Assembly: GCA_017506865.1 (NCBI GenBank)
Contig: JAFCMP010000518.1
Span: forward strand, 1 to 64,000
Origin: Tribonema minus
Lineage: Eukaryota; Sar; Xanthophyceae; Tribonematales; Tribonemataceae
DNA: 64,000 nt
Direction: 5' to 3'
The notes under the pieces were generated by a model, which was given only the letters and a program-made list of their open reading frames with translations, made no database searches and was not told where the DNA came from. Below, one piece after another: positions 11,926-23,117 of the stretch (positions are counted from its first letter, which is position 1; the number at the start of each line of letters is the position of its first letter). Both the position numbers and the translations under genes were made by a program.

Positions 11926-14900
11926 ATGGCACAGTTCGAGGAGTCCTTCGTGGAGCGACTGTACTGGGAGTTCGGCGACTCCGTGCTGCTGCCCAACGGC
12001 GACTTCCCCAGCACAACCCGCAGCGTGTTGCGCACTGTGTTGCGCACGTACGAGAGGGAAGCAGGGCGACTGCCCCAGGGGGAGGACGTGTTTCTGAGGT
12101 ACAAGACCATCACCTGCTGCCTGCAGGACGTGCTCCACCGCCATGGCCAACTGCACATCCAGGAGCGCATGCAGGAGATCAGCGACTACATCGGCAAGGT
12201 GCGCCACCTGGCCTCCCTGCTGTCCAACTACATCTGCGACTGGCACCTGGCCCAGGCGCAGGCCGCGCACCAGCAGTTCCCGGTGGCGGACCGGGACTTC
12301 TTCCTGGCGTGCCTGGCGTGTTTCGTGCAGGGCGCAGGGTGGGGCCAGGTGAGCACCAGGCCACAATTTTGCAGCTTCTTTGTGATGCTTGAAAGTGGCC
12401 ATGCCGTACTGCCGCTGATTTGGGATGTGTAGTGGTGCCCTTCGGATGTTGTTATTGTTGTGCGAACGTGAGACGTGGGAGCCCTCAGCAGTCTGGTATG
12501 AGAGGGCTTGGAACGCCACGCCGCCTGCAGCACTTCCGTGTTGCACACAGCGACAATCATTATGAGTGGACACCTGATCTTGTCTACGTGGCACTCCCAT
12601 ATCATGTCATTGAGCACAGAGCCAAGAACAGGTGCTGGTGGTTTAAAGTAGAAGAGGTGTCCGCGCACCGTAGCAGAGATGCTAGCCGGATCAGAGGCCA
12701 GACACAGCCTACTTTACTTGACTGTCATGAGTGCTGACATTGCTATGGCCAGTCAAGCCAGATGGACCGCAACTGGAAGCTAGCACGTCTCAGATTTTGA
12801 ACCGCACAAAAGCAGGTTGCCATCACAGCCACACCAATTGACCACAATGCATCAGCCACACAGGCACCTCCTGCAGACATTCTCAAACAGGGAAGTGCAG
12901 CACAGCAACACAATCAAGCTAGGTGGCATCCACGACTGCCACATCCAACATCTAACCTGCTACATGCCAACAGCTACTCACTGTATACTATCAGCAACAG
13001 AGAGCAGCTGTGGATAATGGACAAGCTGCGGCCCTGCATAGGTTACAGGCAACGTGTCACTGCCACCATGGCAACACAGCATAATGGCTGCACAGTATAC
13101 ATGCCGATGCAGACACCGTGTGCGACCTAGCCAGCAGCGCTGGGCCTTCCGGCAAAGCCAGCATTCGCATGCACTCACCACCCCTTTCATACTCCAGCAT
13201 CACAACGTGAGCGCCACTTTCATCACCCTATGCACCGCAGACACCAACCACCTCTGTCCAGCACCGAGGTTGCAACCAACCTGTGAGAGAGAAGGCAACG
13301 GATTGCATGCAACACTCGCGTGTGAAGCCTAGACGTGGGTGGCGAAGATCACTTATTTACTTTCGGTATGGTGTTGTTGAAGTTAAACAGTTTTCGTACG
13401 CCATGCAGCTGTGGTCATTATCTTACAGTGGCTGTGGGGCTGGAGCGTCATGATGTCCTAAACGCATTGCATAAACTGTGACATCTAGCCTTGCAGCTGC
13501 ATGACATGTAAAATGTTTTTTTGCTGCCCTCACATCGCCATCCCACCCCCCCTCACCCCGGGCCAACAGGTGCCTGCCTCTGTGGCGGCCCGGTTCCAGG
13601 AGCTGTGCAACGCCAGCGGCCTGCAAGCTCTGCCCCCCCCGGTCCCTCGGCCTCGCCTCTTCGAGATGTTCAAGTACGTTGCGACACAGATGGCGACAGC
13701 CGCTGGGACGTACATCAACGAGCACGGCGATCAGCGCCGCCACGACATCACGAGGTGGGCCCTGTTGTGGGCCCTGCGAGGGCACATCATGGAGGGCTTC
13801 CCTGACACCGAGGTCGACATGAACGTGGGCCCATTCACAAGGTGGGCAGTGTGTCACAGGGTTGGCTGTGTGTTAGCTGGACAGAGGGGCCTAGCTCGAC
13901 AGATCAAGCCCTACCTGTGTGTGCATCGACCAACAGGGGAACACATACTCCATCACATTGAAAGTCTTGTTATGGTCTGTGCCTGCAGTGAAGCAGCAGA
14001 GAGCAGTGGCGAATGTTGCGTGCAAGGTGGCCAGTCTACACAAGTGCAGAGACCTTCACACTGGGTAGTCTGAGGGTTGCAGCTCTGGTCCCGCAGTGGT
14101 GTCAGCACTTGCCGTCATGTCACCAAATCTGCAGTCATCACACTGTGGTGTGCTTCTGGTACTTTAGCATATGTCTGCAATTGCACTTTGTTGGTCAATT
14201 CATTAGCTCGCATTCCAGCATAAGTTTCACCTCGACTTGAGGTGCAGCGGTGCTTAGTAGACACTTACTAATAGGCTCGCTCAGCAAACCCTACGTGGGG
14301 CGAGCTGAGTGATACCACACGTGGTGTATTGTTACATGTTGCATATATTTGCTACAATAATCGTACTTGATCATCATGGCACTACACTAGTTGTACGCAG
14401 AATCTACAACGTATAAGCAGGCTGAGCGTTGAGCATAGCAGATACGTGTAAGCGAGCTTGGTATTCAGCAGCAGCAGCTGCAGATGCCATTGGTGACCTG
14501 TCCACCTGCCACTCACAAGTGTGCTGACGGCGGACATGTGGCTGCGCTTGGCAATGCCCGCAGGTCTGTGCACGAGCTGGCCACCCTCGTCACCACATAT
14601 GACGGCCCTGATTTCGACTCAGCGCTGCAAGAGGCTCTGAACGACTGGGGCTTCAGGGGCACTGAGGTGGATGACGAGGGGGAGGTGCAGGAAGGCACGG
14701 ACTACAGCAACATAGCGGACATCTGCGAGGCAGTGAGGGACCTGCCGGACAACCACCACGCCACCTGGCGCCGGCACCTGGCCGTGCTGCAGGAGGACTA
14801 CGTGGTGCAGCAGAGGCTGGAGTACCAGGAGATTATGGGGGAGCTGTTCGAGGCGTATCCCGATGACCCCGCTGCGCGCGCTGCCGACCGGGATGCTCTG

Positions 14901-17900
14901 TGGGGCCTGCCCGCCCCGCCGAAGCTGACCGCGCCCCTGCCGCGTTTCGAGATGAAGGCAGCCTTCTGCCGCTATGACAAGACGTGAGTGCCATGACGTG
15001 CTTCTACTTTCTGGCCGTGGCTAGCACAGAAGTTCACAGACTAGTGGGGCACCTCAACCTGAGGGGGTAAGAGAGCAGGCATTTTCCTAATTGATGCTGG
15101 CAAATTCAGCACTGCAAGTAACTTGACAGGCTAGACACACCTTGACAAAGTGGCACTACACGCAGATGTGCAGGCTAGGCAAAGATTGGCATCATGGCAA
15201 CACCACCGCAGGGAGCTGGGAGGCCTTGCTCAGGTTTGGATGTAGAGCAATTGCATTGTGAGCAAAACAAGCCCGGGGCCCGCGAGATCATTTTGAGTTA
15301 TGTCCGTTCAAAAATGTCCTTTCAGGTATGCGCCAGGTATGTCTTGTGCGGGCGTGTCCTGTCACAAGGCCTGACGTGCCCCGCTGATGAACAGGTAGAA
15401 AAGTGGCCCTACCCCTGACGCCCCAATACTTACTGCTATGTGACTCCTTCGTACAATACTAATGAGATTCCTCTCTGTGACTGGTGCTTCCCGGGGGCAC
15501 CCATACCTCTTGCTGCTGCCAGTGACTGGGCCCTGCAGCAGCTGCCTGAGCCTCAGGGTCCCATGCACTCAGCCACTGGTTCCTGCAGATTGTCTCCTTC
15601 GTATGTCATAAACCACATGAGGCTACACTGCTAGGCTGACAAAGCTCGTGGACCAGGTGGCAGATAGCAATTTGAAAACCGAACGCTGATTATCAATGCA
15701 GCCTCCAGGCAATGTGTGCATGCTGACGAACTAGAGTACAGCCTCTGCTCACCGAGGGTGAACAAAGGCAAATGTTGAAGCAATGGCAAACCCACCACAG
15801 CTTGACTTTCATGTGACCAGCCTCTGAGACTGGTGCCGATGTAACTGCCAGAACTGCAACTTGCACCAGCAACTGTCTGCTCATGGAGACACGTGTCCGT
15901 CACCACACACAATCTGCCTCCATAGCCAGCGCAGCATCATTTGTCAACAAGTGTGGTTGTGCTTACTCTGAGGGGCATTTGGCGTCGCAATTGGGCTGAC
16001 TAGTATTGCACACACGTTGTCTGCTGCTGCTGGACCACAGGGCGATGGGCACGCTGGTCCCTGAGCTCCAGGCCGAGATGGGCCGGCTGGGCATCTGCTG
16101 GTACCGCGCGTTCATGAAGCCCGAGGCCAGGAAGGCGCACGTCACCACCATGCAGCGGCGCACCAACCACTACGCCCGCAGCGAGAAGGGTGTGATGAAG
16201 GCCATTCGCCACGCCCGCCAGGCCCCGCTGCTGGTGGCCTCCTCCTTCGAGACCGACGGCTACCAGCTCAAGCTCCTGCTCGTCACCAGCACCCTCTCCC
16301 GCCCGGGCCCGCACGGCCTCACCAAGCTGCCCCTGGCGGGCTACCAGGTGAGGGGTCTGTCTGCTGTAGGTGTTGGCGCATTCAGCAGTACAGTGTTGTA
16401 GCCGTGCTGTGGAAGCATCTGATGTTGATGTAGCTGGTGCTTCTTGTTTGCAAGCCCACCTGCAGTCCGTGTGATTCACACCTCAGTCAATCAGCTAGCT
16501 GCAGTAGGCCTAAACAGCAAACCTCTGCAAACGTGATGCGAAGTGCAGCGCCAGTACCAGCCATTGGCTGTCGGCTGGACCTGCATCTGTTGCCTGATTG
16601 ATTGCGATGCGAGGGTCTGCCTGTCAATGACTGCGTCCCACTGGGTCGTGTCGATGCTGTTTGCCCTCAGCCGTGTCATTTGTACGCCTCTGCCGCCATG
16701 TGCACACCAAGTCTTCACTGGTTTGACAGGCTCTGAGACGCTGCTGCGGCCGTTGCGCGTGGTGTGCAACAGGTGGGGTACGAGGACGTGACGCTGGAGG
16801 ACGTGATCGAGGGGGGGGACGGGGTCTTTCGCCTGGAGAAGGTGCACAGAGAGGTGGGGGCGGAGCCGGTGGCGTATGGCCCCGCCGACGCCCAGGAGCG
16901 GCTGGCGGCTATGGACGGCATTGCGGTGACTGGCGTCGACCCTGGGCAGGTGCTGGCCGTGAGCGGAGTCGGTGCTCGGGGCGAGCAGTGGAGACGTGAG
17001 AACGCAGCGGACTTGGTCAGTGACCCGACGGGTCAGGAGGTGGCGGCTTTCGAGGTGTCGGGCCACATATACCGTACGTGGGCGCTGTCCATCCGCAACG
17101 AGCAGGGAGAGACGGCCCGCCGCGTCGCCAACGACGAGTACAACGACGCTTGCACCGCGCTGGCGGACGAGCACACGCGCACTGGCGACATAGAGGTGAG
17201 CTGAGACAGGGAAACCGCCACAGTGCAGAGCGCAGCCTGTGCTGTGGCACTTGATGTCATCCGCTGTGCGTGTGCAGCAGCCTGTTCACACGTGGCTCGC
17301 TGGAACGAGCAGCCATGTAATTTTGTGACTGCAGCGTGGGGTTTTGGCAGGCCATGGTATCACTTGTTGAAGCAGCTGGTAGGAGCTGCTGGTGCTGCTG
17401 GCGCTGGTACGGGGTGGGGCCACACTAAGTCTTGTGTCTTGGAATGGCCGGAACAGAGTAATCACAGTAACTGTAGTCGTACACCTGGGTGACCTGGTAG
17501 CATGTGCCGCCGCTCAGGGGTAGGCTTGGGTACACCGTGACTGAGGACCTTAACAATACTGTGTGGCATAGTAGTACACATTGTTTAATGGGTAGGTCCG
17601 CTACCCCTTTGTCTGACCAGCCGGCTACAACTGCAAAATTATATTTAATGTATGCAATAGTGTAATAAACATCGCCATGTCCGAATCTGGCTATATCATC
17701 TGGACCCGAATTGGCCTGGAAGTTTTGCTGGTGCCCTCAAACGCCAGGTACCATATGACTGAATATCAAAGCAATCATCAGCCCTCCATCACCAATCAAC
17801 TTCATCACTCACATCACAATGTGTCATTGCAGCAGGGACACAGCGAAGGCGTCAAAGCCCGTTCCTCGCAAGCTCACATTTTGCTCATCACCACACGCGG

Positions 17901-18767
17901 CATTCCCAGCACAGATGGTGGACGATAGAAAGCATGTACAGAGACAGCACTGACCCTGCGTCTTGCACCTGTCCTGTTCAGGTTCTCACCGACCACTGCA
18001 CCGCATATGCTGAGCATGGGGATGCCATGTACGAGGAGCTGCTGCACGCTGTGCGGAAGATTCAGCGGTTCAGTCACTTCCGCGCGCAGCAGAGGGCGGC
18101 GGCCAGGGTGGCGGAGGTCATCGCGCCGATGCGGCGGCAGCGCATGCCGCCCGGCTGGAAGCCCAGACGGCAGCGGCGTCAGAAGCACCGCAAGTGGCGC
18201 AGCAACCGCCGTGCAGGCCGACGCGTCGTCTTCTTCGGTGTCGCCGCGCGCACGCCCGCCCGTGGGCGCCCTTCCATTCCTACCAAGGCAGTGGTGTGGC
18301 AGCTGGCGTGCCGCGCACCTGTCGTCATGACGCCGGAGGCACACACGACCGTGTGCTGCCCGGGGTGCGGCGAGCGGACGCGCCCCGGCGGCGCGGAGCA
18401 CGGCCACAGGAACCGCGTGTGCGACTCCAATCTGCCGCACCGCATCTGCCCCATTCAGGAAGCCGTGCATGGGGTTGGGGTCAGGGGGCTGGTGGTCTTC
18501 AACCGCGACCGCAGCGGGGCCACCAACATCGGCGTGCGTGGCGTGTGCGCGGTGTCCGGCGTGGAGGACATCATTCCAGGGTACCCCTGGGAGGAGGGCG
18601 ACGGGGGCGATGGGGACGGCGGCGACGGAGGCGAGGAGGAGGAGGAGGACGATGGCGGCGGCGGTGGCGGCGGCGATGGTGGTGACGGTGGCGGTGGCGG
18701 CGGCGGCGCGCTGTTGCTTGTGCTGCCACCGCTGGCGCCAGTGGACAACATGGACGTGGACGAGTAG
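11926..18767 (+). CDS. Fanzor (eukaryotic TnpB-like RNA-guided nuclease), six exons, 876 residues
   Basis: Exons read 11926-12348, 13570-13841, 14564-14983, 16041-16347, 16773-17195 and 17982-18767. All five introns are GT-AG with GTGAG/GTGGG donors, phases 0, 2, 2, 0, 0, and the 2631 bases join in one frame. RuvC-I is GVDPG with D530. E734 in the TPEAHTT segment just before the zinc-binding CxxC fits the relocated catalytic glutamate described for Fanzors. RuvC-III is NRDRSGATNIG with D791. Cysteines and histidines between 741 and 775 form the ribbon. The C-terminus is an acidic glycine tail coded by a GGC/GAC repeat. Fanzors cut DNA using a guide RNA made from the element's 3' end. Exons are very GC-rich at third positions, unlike the interrupted gene, pointing to an algal nuclear origin. 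An upstream exon is possible. Confidence 0.88.
12349..13569 (+). other. Fanzor intron 1
   Basis: The donor GTGAGC follows codon GGC-CAG; the acceptor is a pyrimidine-rich tract ending CCAACAG before GTGCCTGCC. Phase 0. It has many in-frame stops and no gene of its own. Introns 2 to 5 lie at 13842-14563, 14984-16040, 16348-16772 and 17196-17981; all keep the frame across the junction. Their lengths (425 to 1221 bases) are large beside the other introns in the window (86 to 148). Confidence 0.85.
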
Positions 18768-18984
18768 TGGTTTGAGGGGAGAGGGTGTGGGTGATGGCGG
18801 CGGTGCACAGTTGCACGCACCTGCCGCCGGGTACAGCGTTGCTTGCGGATGTGCCACTGTCGTAGCATGACTTGTAGCAGCAGCTGGTGGAGGGGATGGG
18901 AGGCTGGGCTTAGGAGTAGTGGGCGTGCGGGCGATAGCGCAGTAGCTGGTGTAAGTAGTTAAACATGGCAATCGCCAAAGTTCA

Positions 18985-19130
18985 TGACCAGGGAGCTCCG
19001 GCTTTGTTGAACATCGGGGGGGTTCGCCCCCCTGCCCTGGGAAGGAGTCTAACCAACTCCGCAGTGTGGCTCTCCGGGTTTGAAAGCCCTTCGGGGTGAG
19101 TACCGCGACTCCTACTATAATGAACGATTG
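18985..19130 (+). ncRNA. Candidate Fanzor guide-RNA scaffold and right end of the element
   Basis: About 220 bases after the Fanzor stop lies a stretch with three compact hairpins: G6/C6 closed by a TTCG loop at 19016-19032, GGAGT/ACTCC at about 19044-19060, and CCC-TTCG-GGG at about 19088-19097. GAGTC and GACTCC elsewhere in the tract could pair at longer range. It ends directly where the interrupted FN3 gene resumes. In TnpB and Fanzor elements the guide RNA spans the 3' end of the element and its guide is the adjoining flank, so here the guide would be read from about 19121 onward. Position and structure are seen; the RNA is inferred. Confidence 0.5.
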
Positions 19131-19132
19131 GC

Positions 19133-20814
19133 ACTGATACACATATGTAGTCAGCTACTCGGCGATAAACTCTACTGGAGCGGTCATGACTGACTGCGGC
19201 ACAGTCGCAGCGCAGACGACTGCACAAACGGTCACTCTGTCAGGGCTGACCAGTGGCGTCACTTACTACCTCTGGGTTCGCGCACTCACTGCCGGGGTGT
19301 ACACTAACTTGATGAGCAGTGGCACACAGATGACTACCACCATAGCACCTTCTGGTGGTTCAATCCGCCTTCAGTCAACAAGTGTGAGAACAGCATCTGT
19401 AACAGTGTCGATTGCCACCCTAGGCACTGATGCCACGTATGCCTACTTTATCAGTTTCTCTCTCAGCAACTCAGCTGGTGCGACCATGACAGACTGTGGC
19501 GCAGCCGTAGCTCAGAGCGCACCGCAGACGATCACATTGACTGGCCTCAATCAAGGCACTACGCATTATCTGTGGCTTCGTGCCAGAAAGGTAGGGCCGG
19601 GCACTTACACTGTCATATCAGCAACAGGATTGGAGTGCACCACTGCAACACCAGCAATCATAGCAGGCGCAGTGACCAGTGCACAGGCCTATGGTGCTGA
19701 TGATGGCTATATCGGCGCCACATCCATGACTTTTGCAGTGCCGCCTGTTGTGTACACCTGGTCATCCTCTGCAGGGGCTACTACCATTGCAAATCAGGAT
19801 GGATCACCAAAAGTGGGCTTGAAGGCGGGTAGCTACACTGTCACGGCGGTAGATTCTATAGGCTCATCTGCATCTTACACGTACACTGTGACACAGCCTA
19901 TCAGAGTGACACTGTCAGCGACTCCCTGCAGTGCGTACGATGCCAATGATGGCAGCGCCACAGTGTCTTTCTTAGGTGGAGGTGTGCCGCCTTATACACT
20001 GCAGTGGTCAAGCAGCACAACACTGCCCTTGCAGAACAGCACGGCAACCTCCATCACAGCATTGGAAGCAGGTGAGTATGTCCTGACTGTGTCTGATGCT
20101 ACAGTCTATAGGGCAACTGCTACTGTGACCGTGACAGAGCCTCAACAGGCACTCAGTGTCACCAGCATCACACCAATCAGCATAGCCTTGTCATGGCCTG
20201 TACCACGTGCATCAACTGGTGGTCTGTACAGCGTCAGTGCTGCACTTGAGGACGGAGGCGGAGTCGTAGCTGATGGCTTGTTGACCACTGCAGGGTCATA
20301 CACACTGATCGGACTGACACCTTCTACATCATATATTGTGAAAGTGCATAGAGTACTGAAGCGGGCGCGCAACATAAGAAAGCCCCTGGCTCAGGCAAGC
20401 GTTTCAACACTTGCAGACAGCCCGACCAATTTCGACAAGGCGCAGTATGGAGCGACGGATGGTACATATGCAATGAAGGGGGTGAAACTGGCGAATGTGA
20501 CCACAGACGTCCTCTCAATTTTTGAGCCGAACGATGTGCTCAATATCAGCACGAGAGTGACGGCCGACGCCAAGGCTACAGTTGCCAAGAACAATGACTT
20601 GTTCTCTACGAGCAAGTTTGATGCCATAGTGCTGCCATTCTCCAAGACTGGTGGCGGCGACCAGCACCTCGACCTTCTCGAGACAACGACTGGGATTGCA
20701 GCAAGTGTGTCCTATGTAGAGTCAACAGATGCGATCAAGGTCGGTGACACCGCATATCAGCAAGGAACATCGTTCTATGTAGGCAAGTACAGGGTTTCAG
20801 TGTGTGAAATATAG
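19133..20814 (+). pseudogene. Discoidin/FN3/SprB-like surface protein, 3' part of the split gene
   Basis: Homology resumes in mid-FN3 unit (TYVVSYS) and the frame runs to TAG at 20812-20814. After the resumed unit (to about 19350) comes one more FN3-like unit (to about 19650). Next is a pair of SprB/PKD-like beta units (about 19660-20150) with YTWSSSAG...LKAGSYTVTAVDS and its sister PYTLQWSSS...LEAGEYVLTVSDA. Another FN3-like unit with SLSWP-type start follows, then a ~135-residue C-terminal region (20410-20814) with no recognised fold that may anchor the protein. The full protein before insertion would have exceeded 1,700 residues. An independent start in this half is unlikely. Confidence 0.75.
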
Positions 20815-20839
20815 GGACACCTAAGGTAAAATGGTGTAT

Positions 20840-22032
20840 TCACGGCTCAGGGCCGATGCAGCGTGCCAGGCGTGTCGAGAGAATGTGCAGCAAATACTGC
20901 CTGAAATAGCCAACGTTGCGCTGCGTGAAGAACTGCTTCTGATAGACGTGGCACCATGCATTCGCGCATGCAAATACGCCACAGTCCTTGTTGTTGGTCT
21001 GCTGACACTTTGCGTTTGCTAGGAACGGCTCCCGTGTACTCATGATTGTTCCCAAACCAGGAGTGGTGGGGTACAGCATCAACAGCAGCTCATGCATATC
21101 CTCCATCTGTGCTTGACGCTGTGCACCAGGTGGTCTGGAAGCAGAGCACAAGCTGTCGTACACGACTAGCTCTTGTTGCTTTCGGTCGACAATGACCACC
21201 ACCCAGTGAGACTCGTGGCAAATGGGAATAACGAGGAGGTCAGCACCCTCCAATTCCGCAGTTTGTTTCCTGACCCACCCCGCCACCATGTTGCCTCTGC
21301 GTACGGTGGGGATGAGGACTACCTTGCCGCTGCTCGGGGTGGCAATGAACACGTCGATGAATGCATCTATCGCAAAGTTGTTCAACCACTCTGTGCCGGC
21401 AAAGCGGTGGATCTCCCGGCAAGTTATGCTGTGCCCCCCACCCTCAAATATTGCAGTTCGCACATCACCGTCCAACAGGCGATGTTCGCTCCACAACCAC
21501 AACTGCCGCAGTGCCGACGCCTGGTCCTGGCTAAATTGCAAGTCAGCAAGCTGCTGAGGGAGCTTCTTGAAGCTCAGCACGGCTAACCTGTTGCGACATT
21601 TCTTCCTGCGCTGCATCCTCTTCCCCTCATCGCATGCACTCCCCCCCGCTCCTCCACTGCTGTCATCACTATCGATGTCCAGCACTGCACCCGCAGGGGC
21701 AGCCATGACCCGCTCTCCTGAGCTACCGCTGCTACTGCTACTGCCTGTCGCGGCAGCTGTCTCCCGCTTCGCTTTTGCCTTCCTCTTGCCAAACATTGAA
21801 GGTCCGGCATCATAGTCCTCGCTATCAGAGAGTGTAAATGGCTCTGTTGCAGTTCCGCTTTCGACGCACGTGGAGGTTTTCTGCAGCAGCAAGGCAGCAG
21901 GACGCAGTGGTGAGAAGCAGGAAGCCACATAATACAAGAATGTAAGTCAGCAGTATTTGTATGCAAGGTGCTCTTGCCCACCTGGTGCTGCTGCGGTTTC
22001 CCATCGTTCGCCGCGGATCCAACAGCAAGCAT
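20840..22032 (-). CDS. Ulp1/adenain-type (C48) cysteine protease, two exons
   Basis: Exon 1 is 22032-21982 and exon 2 is 21880-20840; a 101-base GT-AG intron in phase 0 joins them to give 363 residues. Without splicing the frame runs on from a Met inside the intron. The N-terminal third is low-complexity and basic, with an acidic SDSEDYD segment and a KRKAKAKR nuclear-signal-like cluster. The C-terminal protease has the family motifs in order: SHWVVVIVD (catalytic His), VYDSLC (Asp), and QQTNNKDCGVFAC (oxyanion Gln and catalytic Cys, Cys codon at 20983-20981). C48 enzymes process SUMO or ubiquitin-like proteins, or viral and transposon structural proteins; which applies here cannot be told. 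It diverges from the ARM gene across ~230 bases. Confidence 0.82.
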
Positions 22033-22264
22033 GCTCCAATGGTGCTCACTAAATACGGTGCTCCTGTTGCGCTGCCTGCGGCTGCCATAAAATCCGTTGC
22101 ATGGTGAAGTTACTACTGCCGCCGCCGCTGCTGCTGCTGCTTGCCTGTACGCTATTGCCTCTGAGCCTTCTCTGCCACCGCAACCAACTTCAACTGTTGA
22201 ATACGGTAAACAGGGCAGCAGAGGCGACAGACACAGTGCAGCAGCAGCAGCAGTGACCGGGACA
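22033..22264. promoter_or_regulatory. Divergent intergenic region between the Ulp1-like and ARM genes
   Basis: This 232-base gap separates two genes read outward and must hold both promoters. It contains GCC/GCT triplet runs (22110-22140 and 22235-22253) and no obvious TATA box. Confidence 0.35.
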
Positions 22265-23117
22265 ATGTCTTTGAACTCCATAAGAGCCATAATCGGCAGC
22301 CTGGAGAGACAGCAAGACGACCTAGCAGCTCAAGTCACCGGGATGAAATTGCTGCTGTACCTCGGTGTCGCATCTGCTGAGACATGGAGCACTATTGCCG
22401 GTGAACGAGGCTGCGACGTACTGCTGCGCGCCATGACGACATATCCGTCCGACTTAAACGAAAATGGGGTGTAGAGCACTGGCAGAGCTAGCACAGTGCG
22501 CTCAGGGCAGTGCGATCCTCATCGCAGCTGGCGCTTGCGACACAATTTGTGCAGCCATGTTTGCGTATCCTGAGCAAATGGAGATACAAGGCAATTCTTG
22601 TGCAGCGATCTGCAGGCTGCTGGACGCGGGAGAAGCTCCTAGCACACTTTACAGGGCAGGAGGGGGGATGCGAGTGGCTGAGGCAATGATGGAGTTTCCG
22701 CATAGCGTCCACATTCAACAAAATGGTTGTGGCGTGACGGCACGGTTGGCACTGGACTCGCACAATCGCAACGCGCTCATCGCTGCGGGCAGCTGTGAGA
22801 TCATCACAAAGGCCATGGCTACCTTTCCTGAGCAAGAAGCGATCCAAGGCTACGGCTGCGCGGCGATTGCAAACATTGCTGCGGAGTGTGAGATCAGGGA
22901 GCGGCTGAAAAATGCGGAGGCGGAGGAGAGGGTAGTGGATGCCATGCTCAAGTTTTCGGGAAATGCTCAGTTGCAGCGAGTTGGTGAGCACGCCATTAGC
23001 CTGTTGCACCTTAGATCAGTGCGTTCGAACAATGAGTCGGATGCACAGAGGCACAAATGCGCTCAGCCTGTCTGTGGCACGACGGACGGTCTCAAGAACA
23101 GCAGCACTGCTCGTTAG
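22265..23117 (+). CDS. Armadillo/HEAT-like repeat protein, interrupted by one frameshift
   Basis: ATG 22265 opens a frame that stops at 22472-22474; homology continues one base out of frame from 22464 to 23117. The switch lies in a GGGG run at about 22456-22460, so a single extra G explains it. Across both pieces run about five ~43-residue units with the pattern (I/L)xxxGxCxxIxxAMxxxPExxxIQxxGCxAxxxLA. This is the signature of ARM-type repeats seen in many protist and algal scaffold proteins. They form a superhelical protein-binding surface. The last ~35 residues lack the repeat and may be spurious. The partner and role are unknown. Confidence 0.72.

Larger units (their letters stand above)
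9633..19130 (+). mobile_element. Fanzor-bearing insertion splitting the discoidin/FN3 gene
   Basis: The fifth FN3 unit stops at about 9632, and recognisable FN3 sequence resumes at about 19133 with TYVVSYS at the matching point of the repeat. About 9.5 kb between them is foreign to the gene. The left end starts in a CTG-rich run; the right end is a hairpin-rich tract finishing near 19120-19130. Roughly 15-45 bases of the FN3 unit are missing at the junction, so the insertion was untidy or has decayed. It holds one six-exon Fanzor gene (11926-18767). No separate transposase is recognisable. Exact ends are uncertain by about 20 bases, and no target duplication was seen. Confidence 0.75.

Noticed and set aside
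11800..12600. Long minus-strand frames opposite Fanzor exon 1 (and similar ones opposite exons 4, 5 and 6)
   Set aside because: They are GC-bias shadows of the coding exons; the plus-strand exons join in frame and carry the catalytic motifs.
9633..19130. The whole Fanzor insertion acting as a giant intron of the adhesin gene
   Set aside because: No GT donor or AG acceptor fits the junctions, and part of an FN3 unit is missing.
18985..19130. A tRNA or rRNA fragment in the hairpin-rich tract
   Set aside because: No cloverleaf with an anticodon arm could be drawn, and the short resemblance to a large-subunit rRNA phrase does not extend.
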